From the NCBI GenBank assembly GCA_013397865.1, contig VZTI01005567.1:736248-800247 (forward strand): a stretch of 64,000 nt of DNA, given 5' to 3'. The DNA comes from Struthidea cinerea. Lineage: Eukaryota; Chordata; Aves; Passeriformes; Corcoracidae. The notes beneath the pieces are model-generated. The model did no database searches, was not told the origin of the DNA, and saw nothing but the letters and a program-made list of their open reading frames with translations. The position numbers and the translations under genes were made by a program. Below are positions 47,601-58,200 of the stretch, in pieces (within the stretch, counting starts at the first letter, position 1; every line of letters begins with the position of its first letter).

Positions 47601-50549
47601 CATAAAAATCTGTTTTCGAAATCTTTCTACCACAGCATTGAAGGAAAAAGTTGTGTTGACAGAAGCGCCCGTTGCGTTTGACGCGGCCTTTCCGTGCTCT
47701 CGTGTTGGGGAACATGGAGGAGGTTGGGACCAAGGGATCTGTAAACCTTAAGCAAACCTGGTCCCTTTAATGTGACATCTGCCTCGCTTTGCCCTTAGGT
47801 TGACATTTATTGCTTAAAAACGTTGAGAAAATGTGCTGAGGAATTGCCCATTCCCATCAGTGTCAGTACGAAAGGTTTAAAGTGCACATTTCTCATCTGG
47901 TGCCAGGCCCAGGCCCGCAGCCAGGTCCTGTTTGACAACCAGATGAGTAACACAAAGGGGTTCCCCTCATGAAAACGTCTGGATCTGGGAGCTGGCACAG
48001 CTGTGGATCACAGCACTGCCTGCCAGGAGCCGGGCTCAGGCGTGTGCAGGGCACAGGGGCAGCCCCAGCAAGAGCGGTGCCACGCCGAGGAATGGTCAGA
48101 GGGCAGCCTGGGGGTCATTTTCCATTGCGCTGGAATTCCCAGAGCTGCTCCAGGGCTTTGAATGGAAACAATTCTAAGAGGGAAAATGAAAGCAGAGCCC
48201 CTGCTGCCCGGAGGTGCAGCAGTGCTGCTGGGTGGGTTTGAGACGCTCAGAATGAGCACTGCCTCTGCCGCAGGATTCCCCACTAATCTCTGGACATGAA
48301 GCACTAGCAAAAGAGGACGTGAGTGGTATTTTTCCAGGGTTTTCCTTTTTCTAATATTTCTTCTCATCCTAGATTTCATCTTCAACTTCAGAACAATTTG
48401 TCCTGATTAACTTAAAGCAGAAGACTTACTACAGAGTCAGGGACTGACAGATAAACCATGATCTGGAGATCCGGTTGCCATCCGAGGGGAATTTGAACAT
48501 CTCTAGACCACCTCATGTGGGTCTCCTTCCCCCCAGCTGGATCTCCCCCCAGGCCCCATGGGTGCCCACCATGCTCCATGCACCCACCTCCAATTCCTGT
48601 ATTTTTGGGCTTCAAACATGTGCTGGTTGATCTTTGGATTACATGGCTGAGGCTTTTGTGTTTATGGACGAATCTTCTGGGTTTATCTGAAGGTAAAATA
48701 TCAAATATTTTCCTGGGTGCATCAAAAATCTGACATCTAAAACTTCTAATGACTATGATGTGCACCCATTTCTATTAACATGAGGCTCATATTTTAAATT
48801 TTAAAATTTAAATAATCCTAAAAATTCAGATCAGTTGCTAAAAATGCTGGTACTGATCAATGCCAGAGTCTAATGAGCCATAGATGACGGCAAAGGTGTT
48901 TCAGTAAGATGTGCTTAGCAAATTTTCAAATAATGGCATTTTCAACTGTATTCACACTTTTGACAGGTAAAAATTAAAAACAGGGATGTTTTAATGGGAA
49001 GGGTTTTGCGTACATGGGGGAGCAAAAGGGGAGATCTGAGTGAGAGCAGCTCCTCAGCTGGAGGTGACGTGGGGCAGCACAACCTCGTGTCCAAGGCTCC
49101 AGGCAGCTCTGTCTCCTCTCGAAGCCACTGCACAATGACCACATAAATACAGTAAATTAAACTGTGCTACCCTGCTCTAACTCAGTAAATATTTTGCACG
49201 AAGAGAAGGTAACACAAGCAGGAGGGATTTCTTGGCAAGAGCCGCTCTCCCAATCAGTGTTCAGCAGCCATCTCGCTGTCGCTGCCCGCGTCCCTGCCCA
49301 GGCCCTCACAGCTGTGCACAAACAGCTCTCCAAGGGCACGGTGCAGGTCAGGGGAATCTTCTTTTGCAGCTCTGAGGAGGCCCAGCTGTCCCCCCAGAAC
49401 GCGTGGTGGCTTTGACTGCCCCTTTCAGCAGCACCTGCAGACAAGGTGGGGCACTGGCGGGCAGTGCTCTGTGTAACTCAGGACCCCAGAACACATCCTT
49501 AACCAGCCAAGCATCAATCTTCCCTCTGGGTTCCCTCACCCAGTCCTTGCTAAGACTTTGTTTAAAGTCTGACAGAAAAACCAGTACAAAACTGATTCAA
49601 AGCCTACCAAAACTTCCCATCAAAGCAATCCAGACTTTGGATCCAAGGGGGTGGCACCAGTTTGGCTACAGCCTGACCCATCAGAAATTAAATCAGAATT
49701 TCTCAAGGAGAATCCTTGGCCATTGCACCTCATTCTTAACACCACCAAAAAAGCAGTGCAAGACTATGATTTTAATTACTATATTCAGGAAATTAATTAG
49801 TCCTTGAGCAATTAGGAACAGATCTGAAATCATCTGGTTACTGTCCAGGATACAGCTGGAAGCAAGAAGCATTTCCCGACAAGCTCCTGCAAAAGACCAA
49901 GTTTGGAGCGAGCTGGATGCATTCATTCATGCAGGAATGTCCCGAGTGCACTTGTAGCACACTGCCCATACCCCGAGTAATAAAATGCAGTTCAGTGACT
50001 AAAACCATCACAGCCATTAGGGATTTCTTGGAAGTGCCCACAGAGATGCATTTATTGGTGCCTGCTCCCAGCTCTTCAGTAGTTTGCTGTCAATATCCAC
50101 CCTGTTCAAAGGGTTTGTGATAGAGATGGGCATCAGCTGAACATTTCTGTCTCTCGCTGGAGGAAATGAGAGACAAAACCTGACCCTTGTGAGCTGCAGG
50201 TGGAGTTGCTGAGTGCGGGTTCCAAAGCAGAGTGGCTGGAGTTCAGCAGACCTAACAATCCCCCGGGCTGCTGGGCAGCACCAGGCCAGCGGGGTGGTAC
50301 CACACAGTCCCTACAGTCCCCAAATGGGACTTCAGCAGTTTCCATGGAAAACAGGTAAGGATTTACTGTGGCATAACTGTAAAATCCCCACAAGGTGGAT
50401 GTGCAGCTGCACAAACTTCTCTGTTGTCAGCACAAGGGACTGTGCTGGCTCAGAGGTCAGGGGGCCTCTGACCACCTCCTCTTCCCAAAACTCTCCACCC
50501 AAGGCCTCCATTTCCAAGCAGAGCCTGCTCAGGAGCTCCTCACAGGACA
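44601..50549. other. Unique non-coding stretch
   Basis: No transposon, RNA gene or exon was recognised in these 5.9 kb. Minor items are a burst of CpGs at 47,664-47,707 and a 20-bp AT palindrome at 48,793-48,812. The 166-codon frame at 45,371-45,871 has no resemblance to a protein I know. Confidence 0.5.
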
Positions 50550-50720
50550 ATCCAGGTGGGAAGGGACCTCCTCTTCTCCACGTGCTGCTCTAAGCCAGCC
50601 ACCTGTGAGAGCAGGCCAGGCTGCTCAGGGCTTTAACCAGGCTGGTCTCGAGAGGTCTCCCCAGAGTGGGGGCTCAAGAGCCTCTCTGCTGAGTCTTGTT
50701 CCAGTGCCACAGAGAGAATT
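50550..50720 (-). repeat. Diverged CR1 fragment (probable)
   Basis: On the plus strand, CAGGTGGGAAGGGACCTCCT is followed by GAGCAGGCCAGGCTGCTCAG, then a block like the CR1 'ccaggtgggttttgaatgtctccag' segment, and GTTCCAGTGCCACAG. The order matches an older CR1 3' end in reverse complement. Edges are uncertain and divergence is clear. Confidence 0.55.
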
Positions 50721-52855
50721 TGGCACAAGCCCAGGGCTATCTCCACGTGCTGCTCCCTGGCCCTCCCAGAGCACCTCTGGACCTCTGCCAGTGGTGCAGA
50801 CAGAATTCCAAGTGCCTTCCTCAGTGCCAGGAGTCCCCCTCACCACGAAGTCATTGCACCTCATTGCAGTGGGGGGTGGTGTCTGGGCTGACAGGGAATG
50901 TCCTTCTGCCTTCCCACAAAAGCCACGCTTCCTGCTCCTGTTCCAGAGCACCTCCAACACCTCTCTCATCTCCCTGTACAGCTGCAGTGGTGCACATCAG
51001 CACTGTGGTAAGAGCTGACAGCAGCCCGAGCACTGCAGCTGAGATTGCAAATGACCTTCAGAGAGCTCTGCACTCCTCCAGCTCTCTGAAGCACCCGGGG
51101 GCTGAAGTCTGATAAAACCGCTTCCAGTGATAACAGAAACACAGAACACGCAGCCAAGACTTAAGCACTTTGTGTGCTTGGTTGAAGAAACTGGCAGCTT
51201 GTTTCATATGCCTGCAAATCAAACCAGCAAACTCGGCGTTCAGTACCTTCCACCACCTCTCCTTTCAGTCAGCGCAGTGTAACACCTTTCCTCTCTTTCA
51301 TCATCGTTCAGAACATGCTCCTAAACTGAATGCAACTGGGGCTGTTGCATCTGCTTCAGTGGTTTCTGCACTGAATCAAACTAACCTGCAAAAATAGAAT
51401 GAATCTCTTTTTATCGGCCGAAATCTGTGGATGAAATCATCTCTCCTTACAAGAGCAGGGGGCTCACTTCCCCTCCTGAGCACAGAAGTGCAAAAAGCGT
51501 ATAAATGTGTGCTGATTTCTTGGGCAGAGAACAGAAAATAATTTAATTTCAGAGATGTATTAGAAACTTTGTAAATTAAATGGGCGGTGCTCTACTTAGG
51601 GCCACGCTCGTTGCCATCCTTGCGTGGTTTGCAGGATTTACTGTTGTTAATCACTGCTGATTGTGGGGTTTGAGCTGTACAGAGCTCCTGCCTCAGGGCC
51701 ACCCTACAATGGCAAGACCTAGTTTATAGTGGATCGGGATGGAAACGTGTTGTTACCTCCTTATCTCCCTGTTAACAGTGCAGAGCCAGTGGTGTGGGTT
51801 TGCAGAGGGTGGGAACTGCTGAAATGGAAAAAGGCAGATTCTCCTCCCTCTGCTCTGAGCTGAGAGAAAGCTCCCAGAACATTCCTGTCCGGGGCTCAGC
51901 ATCCACCACCAGCAGATCAACTGCTGGACTGGGACCTGTATTTCTTCCAGACATTAACACCCACTGGCTGATCGTCTTGCCCTCGCGCTGGGAAGCTGCC
52001 CCCAGTAAAACGGGCTGGAAGGACAACAGCAGCACACTGCCTGCTTCACTCACCACAGCAAAACCTTCCCGTGGCAGGTTTTACAATTTGGGGATGCAAC
52101 TCAGTTTGTCATGTGGCACACCTGGCTGGAGAACAGAATTAGGAGATGTGCCAAGGAGCTGACTAAACAGCACTGAGACCCTGGGCTGTTGTCAGACCTG
52201 GGAGCAGGACAGGATCTCTCTGCCCTATTTTGTGTCGATCCTTCATACTGTCAAGCTGGCTGCCAAATGCATGGCTGCCAAATAAATTGACCTTGTCAAT
52301 TTTAAACCATCAATTATCGTCATTACATTATTGGAAACAGCCCTGTGCCTGGAATTACACCAGTAGGAAGACGCTGGTGATACAATTTTGTTCCCATATG
52401 GAAATCAGCAGATTAGTCCACAGCACCTTTACACTGATTTAAAGTCTGCATTGTGCAGCTCATGCTGTTGTAATCATAATATTCTCATCGCTGGGAAAGG
52501 CTGGGAGGCAGCTAAACACTAAATGAAGTGAGTTTCTTTATTTTATATCAAATACAATGCTGCTTCCAAATTCAAATAATGTCCTTACAGCAGCTGAGTC
52601 CAGAGCTGCACACTGAGATCAATGCACATTGAGCGTAGACCCAAAAGAGGTCTTGTTTTTATGCAATGTCCACCACCCCGAGGGTCAGAGAGCACCTCTG
52701 CTTTCAGACACAGGAGCATCTGCACTGAGGCACGGCCAGCTTTGGGACAGAGCAGTAACCCCCCGGGGCAGAGCCAGTCCCTTCTGCCCAGCACCTGCCT
52801 GTCATAAATGAAAAATCAAAGTGGTCTTTTGCTGTTTGAAATCACCCATCTGTGA
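50721..52855. other. Unique non-coding stretch
   Basis: No gene or RNA was recognised. A 16-base match (TCTCCACGTGCTGCTC) occurs at about 50,576 and 50,741, on either side of the start of this stretch, and may be a local duplication. Confidence 0.45.
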
Positions 52856-52988
52856 CTGTTTGTTTAATTGTTATTGTTAATTGTTAAAAGCAGTTAGTTA
52901 ATGTTAATTGTTAAAGTTAGTTTAATGAAGTTCTAGTTAAAAAGCTGCTTCGTCTGAGCAAGCCTATCCCCGGCATCCCTAGAAGCAG

Positions 52989-53004
52989 CTCTCTCTCTCT
53001 CTCT
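52989..53004 (+). repeat. (CT)8 microsatellite
   Basis: Eight CT dinucleotides in a row inside the proposed LTR. Confidence 0.95.
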
Positions 53005-53477
53005 CCCCACAAAGTTTGATTGTCAAGTTAAAGGTTTTAAAAGCTACCTCCTTGCCAGAAGTCGATCCCGGACACCCCCCGAGGTAGCCTCTTTTTCCCA
53101 AAAGTTTATTATCAAGTTTATTATTGATGTTAATGTGATTTTAATAATGTTTTATGTACAATTTAGTGTGTTTTACATGAGTTTCATTTAAATCCTTGGT
53201 TTCTCTAAGTTGGGGGTTTGAGCCAGCTCCACTGGGTTTCCAACGGCCACTTTCTAAAAATAGCCCTTAACTGTCACCCCTGTAACTTGCCTCCATGGCA
53301 ACGCAGAATTTTAATGAGGAGCCTTCCCGCCTTTTGCTCAGAGGCAATGACATCAGCCTACCTTCCCCTAGACACAAGAGCCGATTGGGGGGAATGCCTT
53401 ACCTCACATCAGCTGCAAACCAACCGGCTGGAGCCATGGGGGCTGGACAGGGGCGGACAGTTAAGGGAGCTACACAC

Positions 53478-53485
53478 TATAAAAG
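53478..53485 (+). promoter_or_regulatory. TATA box of the LTR
   Basis: TATAAAAG is a canonical TATA box, placed as expected upstream of the proposed R region. It predicts plus-strand transcription starting near 53,508-53,515. Confidence 0.65.
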
Positions 53486-53789
53486 AGGTCCCCCACCTTA
53501 GACCTGTGCTTGCTTTTTTTTGGCCCTAGATTTCTAGTGGTCGAAGCCCAGTGCCGAGCCTGGCCTCATATCTCCACTTGGAGACAATTATTCTGATTTT
53601 TTTTGGATCTTATACCACCTGTGATCCGTGCTCGGCGCTGTACAGCTCCCTTCCAGGGCAGCCGTGCGGTGGCCCGGGGGGTCTGATCTCCGCGGACCCG
53701 GCTTTTGCATTTTCTTTTCTTTAATTTAATTATTAATTATTTTGCTCCTTAATTTTATTTTGGATTTCCGGACGCTTTGCTGTGAGTTC

Positions 53790-53795
53790 AATAAA
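53790..53795 (+). promoter_or_regulatory. Poly(A) signal of the LTR
   Basis: AATAAA is followed by T-rich and GT-rich sequence (CTTTTGATT, GTTGTCTTTT), a typical polyadenylation context in an LTR. Confidence 0.65.
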
Positions 53796-53887
53796 CATCT
53801 TTTGATTCGCAGTAAAGCGAGTTGTCTTTTTATATGACATGCCTGAGGGAAGGGTGGCTTCCCTGGGTACCCTTCGGGTCTCTAACA

Positions 53888-56023
53888 CTCACCTTTTATC
53901 CTTCCACAGCTCCTGCAATCACCGGCAGCTTATAACAAACATGGAATGGCTGGAACCCCCCTGCCAGACACACTCAGGAAAAGGAAAGGAGAACGCACAG
54001 TAATAACTCCAAATTCTACTTTTGCAACCCAGCAGGGAGAGGCACAAGCTCCAAACCCTCAGCAACAAACAGAGGGGACCCGAGCATTTGTGCCAGGACT
54101 GTACCTCTGCACAGTCAGAGGTCGAGAGGGGTCCTGCCAGTGCCGAGCACTGAGCGATACCATCCGCAGCACTACAGGAGCAGCTTTAACAGCAGATTCC
54201 TACAGAAAACAATAAATCATCTGCGGGGATGGCCGGCAGCCAGAGTGACGTTACTGAACCCCAGTTCAGTAACGTCACTCTGTTCAGTAACATGCAGTTC
54301 AGTAACTGTTCAGTAACATGCACAGCTGAGCTGGGCATTCCCCGGAGGGTGTTTGTGCTTGGGGAGAGACGCTGCTCCTCGACACCCCGATCTCAGCTGG
54401 CCCCAGCCAGGGCTGGCACCTGGCCCGGGAGAGCAGATCCCCGTGGGATCAGAGCTGGAGCTCTGCCACTGCTGGAATCACTCCTGGAGGGCTCACCGGG
54501 GCCGGGAGGGACAACCTGAGCTGTGCACGGATGGGAAGCCTGGTGCTTCAGTGCTACTCCACCTCTGCTGAGTCCCTGCAGGCACACGAGCAGGAGGGAC
54601 CTGCAGCCCCCACTGCCAAGGCTGGGCCTCCAGCACGTCCCCCAAGGAGGCTGGAGGAGGCTGCTCTGTGGTTTTATGCAAAGAAAAGGTCTGTGTGGAT
54701 CCCTTACACTGTAAATATTTACTGCTGTGCCCCCCAAAATTAAAACTTGGCCTTAAATTTTATTAAATGTGCCATAGGAAATAAAACCTTTCATGTCAGT
54801 GATTTGGAGAGAACAAGTGGTCACAGTTGCTTGGCTAGCAGCAAACCCCTCTTATTTTCCAAGCCCAGTCATTCCCAGAAGCCCTTCATTCCTTATTACA
54901 AAGTTATTTGGTTTAATTGCCTCTTTACTTGCTTTTACTCCCTGCCTGCATCCTGTCCTGCTGGGCTCCCAGACAGGCAGCTCACACCAACAGACTTGTT
55001 TTCTGCCTCAGTATTTGTATCTAGAGAAACTTCTGCATCCAGGAAAACCCTCCCCACTCAGAAATGTAAATCCCAGAGATCCTCCAGTGTCTTTTAGTGA
55101 TTTTCCCACTTCTTCCATGGCCTAAGCTGCCTTCCCTGAACAGTTATAAACTTTCATTGCCAGAACACCACTTAACCAAAAACCCCGAGTCATCTGCAGG
55201 GCCCTGTGTTTTCCAGATTTCCCAGGGACCCGCTTGGTTATGGGAAGGTCAAACGTGTTCCCCAAGGTTTTATTCCACTGATTTCTTCACGTGCTGCAGT
55301 CAGGCTTCACTGCACAGACATTTCTGCCTGGATTGATCTCAGCGCAGAAACCTCTGGAGCTGAAGCCTGGCTGAGTTGCTTTGCCTCAGGGAAGCTGCCA
55401 GGCTGAAAGTTACTGCAGGGACTGGACATCAGCTCTGAAATCTCCTTCCGAGGTCAAAAGGCTCCTGCCACTAATGGCAGGTCAGCCTGGAGACGTGTTT
55501 CTAATTTGGTCAACAGCTACAGCAAAAAAACCACTTTGGTTCCACTGAAAATTATCTTGATTATTAAACCCCCAAAATGGGATTTAATCAGAACAACCTT
55601 TGATGCTCAGACGACTTCCACTGAAGATTTTCCCACAGTAGACAAAGCAATTTTCTTTTCACGTGTGCAAATTGAGAACCTGACTTTTAGGAGGACCAGG
55701 TACTCAAATTCCCATTGCTGAGGACATGCAAATTCATCAACAATGAAATCTGGGAGTTCCAGCTACAGCAGCACCTTGGAAAAAAGTCCTCAGGAATGTG
55801 AAAAGAAAAGAAAATAGGACTACGATCCTCTCCACTGCCCAGGCTGCCCTGGCAAGGCTCCAGCATGGGGATGGCTGAAAACAGACTGGGAACCACAAGA
55901 GTCCTCCTGCTTTAGGGCAGCCACAGCCAGCTCCTGAGTGTGGGCTTGCATCCACTTTCCTCGGTGTTTTCCTGCTTTTCTGTCAAGCACTGGAAGCAGA
56001 AGCATCAGCAAAATCATCACTAC
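53888..56023. other. Non-coding stretch after the LTR
   Basis: A hairpin and GTTCAGTAAC cluster lies at 54,241-54,317, followed by GC-rich sequence to about 54,680. No primer-binding site or retroviral frame follows the LTR, and I recognise no cellular exon. Confidence 0.45.
54241..54317. repeat. 19-bp hairpin plus GTTCAGTAAC cluster
   Basis: Bases 54,241-54,259 and 54,264-54,282 are exact reverse complements (19 bp) with a 4-base loop. The decamer GTTCAGTAAC occurs at 54,264, 54,282, 54,297 and 54,308 on the plus strand and at 54,250 on the minus strand: five copies in 68 bp. The stem also contains TGACGTTA, close to a cAMP-response element half. Confidence 0.92.
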
Positions 56024-56235
56024 ATGGAATCAGAGAATCCCGGGATCACTGAGGTTGGAAAAGCCCTCCCAGATCATCGAGTCCCAGCTGTGCCCATCCC
56101 CACCTTGTCCCCAGCCCAGAGCACTGAGTGGCACCTCCAGCCCTTCCTGGGACACCTCCAGGGATGGGCACTCCAAACCTCCCTGGGCAGCCCCTTCCAG
56201 TGCCTGGCATCAATGACCACGTTCAGGGAAGCCCA
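56024..56235 (-). repeat. CR1 LINE 3'-end fragment, second subfamily
   Basis: The plus strand reads GGAATCAGAGAATCCCGGGA, TCACTGAGGTTGGAAAAGCC and AGATCATCGAGTCCCAGCTG, the reverse complement of a CR1 3' end of a different subfamily from the 10-kb and 11-kb copies. It continues through CCAGGGATGGGCACTCCAAA to CCTTCCAGTGCCTGGCA, then fades. Confidence 0.93.
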
Positions 56236-58049
56236 CAGGCACCCATCACATGCACTGCTGCTATTGGAGCAGGATGGAAAAATCACAATTTAAATGAAAA
56301 ATCTCCTGGTAAAGTCCCTTGAACACGAGTGTCCAGCTGCAAATCAGTTCTGTGTGTGACGGGGGGTCACCCTCTGCCTTTCTGCCTCAGAGACCTTTGG
56401 GCTTCACTGCTCTTCTCACTTCCCACCAGCGGTTTTAAAGGCTCTTCCAAACCCCTTTCCCAGGGGCTTTTAAGAATCTCTATCCATCTTTTCCCAAAAA
56501 TACCACCCACTTAACACAAGATGGCACCGCTGACCACCTCAGGGCTGAACGCGAGCCCAGGTACCCGGCACAGGTTCCGATCTGTTTATTCAGCTCATTC
56601 CATGGCTCCTGAAAAGCTTCTCCCGGTGCTTCTCCTCCCCACTCCTCGCTGTGCTTTGTCACAGACACGAATCTGTCCTCTTGCTTCATCATCCAACAGC
56701 CCCTTGGTCAAAACAAGCTGAAATCTTCCCCGAGAATTTATAATTCCCTAATTAAGGCTGGCAATACCCTGATTAATAAATGTGAAGAAAAGGAGTCGTG
56801 ATAGAGCACAGACTTGCTCGGTGCAGTCCTGCGTGTCTCTTACAAGCAGCTCACAAGCCGTGCCTCCGTGAGAGGTGAGCAGTGCCCCACAAACCTCCTG
56901 TGCACTGAGATTCAGAGCTCTGCGCAGCCCGGGGGGTCAGCTGGTAGCCTGGGGGTCAGCTGCCAGCCTGGGGGTCAGCTGCCAGCCCGGGGGTCAGCTG
57001 CCAGCCTTGGGGTCAGCTGCCAGCCCGGGGGTTAGCTGCCAGCCTTGGGGATGAGCTGCCAGCCTGGGGGTGAGCTGCCAGCCCGGGGGTCAGCTGCCAG
57101 CCTGGGGGTGAGCTGCCAGCCTGGGGTCAGCTGCCAGCCTTGGGGGGTCAGCTGCCAGCCCGGGGGTCAGCTGCCAGCCCAGGCTGGGCACGCAGCACCA
57201 GCACCCCGTGGGATCAGCCCTTCCTGACCCATCACACACAACTCCTCTGACAGGGCTGGGTTTCAGTCACCACCAGTCTGGACCCCATTACTGAAGAGGG
57301 GAACAAAAATAGGTTGACTTGATATTAGCATTTCTCTCGAGTCCCTGGGAAGCAGAAAGACTGGGGGAAGGGTGAATTCCTTCCCTGTACAACTGAGAAT
57401 TACATCCTTTCTCTGGAATGTTTAAGCTAATTTGGAGAATTTAACAGATATTAATGTTCTTGCTGCAGAGTCATACACACCAGTCCACAGCCTGAGATGA
57501 ATTACTTGTGAATCTTGTTCTATTTCCATAGTTCTCTCTTGAAACAAAGCATGTTTTATAGCACTTTATACCTTTTTTTTTTAAGTAGATTCCCCAAATC
57601 ATTGCCCTTCTGTGAAGTCCATGGCATTCCTTAAGCTGGTTTATACCTAGACAGGACTGAAATCTCCAGACCCCACTCAAAGACACATTCTCCTGGTTTC
57701 TCATTTGAGGATGCACAGGCAGAACTTGCCCTGGGTGTATTCCCCAGGCTCGCATTTTCCAGCACCTCCCCTCCCCTTAAAGCTTCAAAGTGCTTCTGCA
57801 AAGAATCCAAACCCACAGGCCAAACTTCTGTGGTTCTCACAAAATATCCCCCAGTCACAAGAGAACAACAACTGGTTCTACTGGGCTCGGACCTCACCCT
57901 CAGCTACGGAACAGCTCCTTGGGCTGCAGCTGAGGAACTCGGGCATTGTCCAGCTTTGCACCTCGGTGCTGCTGGAACAAACGTTCAGCAAATCATCATC
58001 CAGGGTGTGCCTTTCCAAAAAGGTGGTCAAGTCCAGAGCTACAGAATCG
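56236..58049. other. Spacer containing the 19-bp minisatellite
   Basis: Apart from the array at 56,926-57,183 I see no repeat, RNA or exon. The 170-codon frame at 57,705-58,217 runs into the next CR1 and is not a gene. Confidence 0.5.
56926..57183 (+). repeat. 19-bp minisatellite, 13 units, E-box in most units
   Basis: The unit is GGGGGTCAGCTGCCAGCCT. Thirteen units are present, varying mainly at CCTG/CCCG/CTTG and in the number of Gs. Nine units carry the palindromic E-box CAGCTG. Four have TAGCTG or GAGCTG instead. The apparent protein frames, with Ser-Cys-Gln-Pro-Gly-type repeats, come from the satellite and have no support as genes. Confidence 0.96.
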
Positions 58050-58200
58050 TCCCCGAGTCCTGGAATGGTTTGGGCTGGAAGGACCTTAAAGCTCACCCAG
58101 ACCCAGCCCCTGCCATGGCAGGGACACCTTTCCCTGTCCCAGGCTGCTCCAAGCTCCAGTGCCCAGCCTGGCCTGGGGCACTGCCAGGGGTGGAGCAGCC
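58050..58200 (-). repeat. CR1 LINE 3'-end fragment
   Basis: GTCCTGGAATGGTTTGGGCT, GGAAGGACCTTAAAGCTCAC, CCCTGCCATGGCAGGGACAC and CAGGCTGCTCCAAGCTCCAG follow in order, the reverse complement of the CR1 3' end. It stops at CACTGCCAGGGG, so it is about 150 bp long. Confidence 0.93.

Larger units (their letters stand above)
52856..53887 (+). mobile_element. Solo LTR of an endogenous retrovirus (probable)
   Basis: This 1.03-kb segment has the layout of a retroviral LTR on the plus strand. It has a TGTTTGTT start, a TATA box (TATAAAAG, 53,478-53,485), a poly(A) signal (AATAAA, 53,790-53,795) about 300 bp downstream, a GT/T-rich tail and an ACA-type end (GGGTCTCTAACA at 53,887). The 5' third is AT-rich with repeated TTAATTGTTA motifs. 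I found no gag, pol or env frames and no second LTR, so it reads as a solo LTR left by recombination. No convincing target-site duplication is visible, and both ends, especially the left, may be off by tens of bases. Confidence 0.68.

Noticed and set aside
47806..47828. TTATTGCTTA resembling the start of miR-137
   Set aside because: The match ends after ten bases and no precursor hairpin is visible.
56814..57227. Cys/Gln/Pro/Gly repeat frames
   Set aside because: They come from the 19-bp minisatellite. The frame shifts at each change in G number, so there is no sign of selection for a protein.
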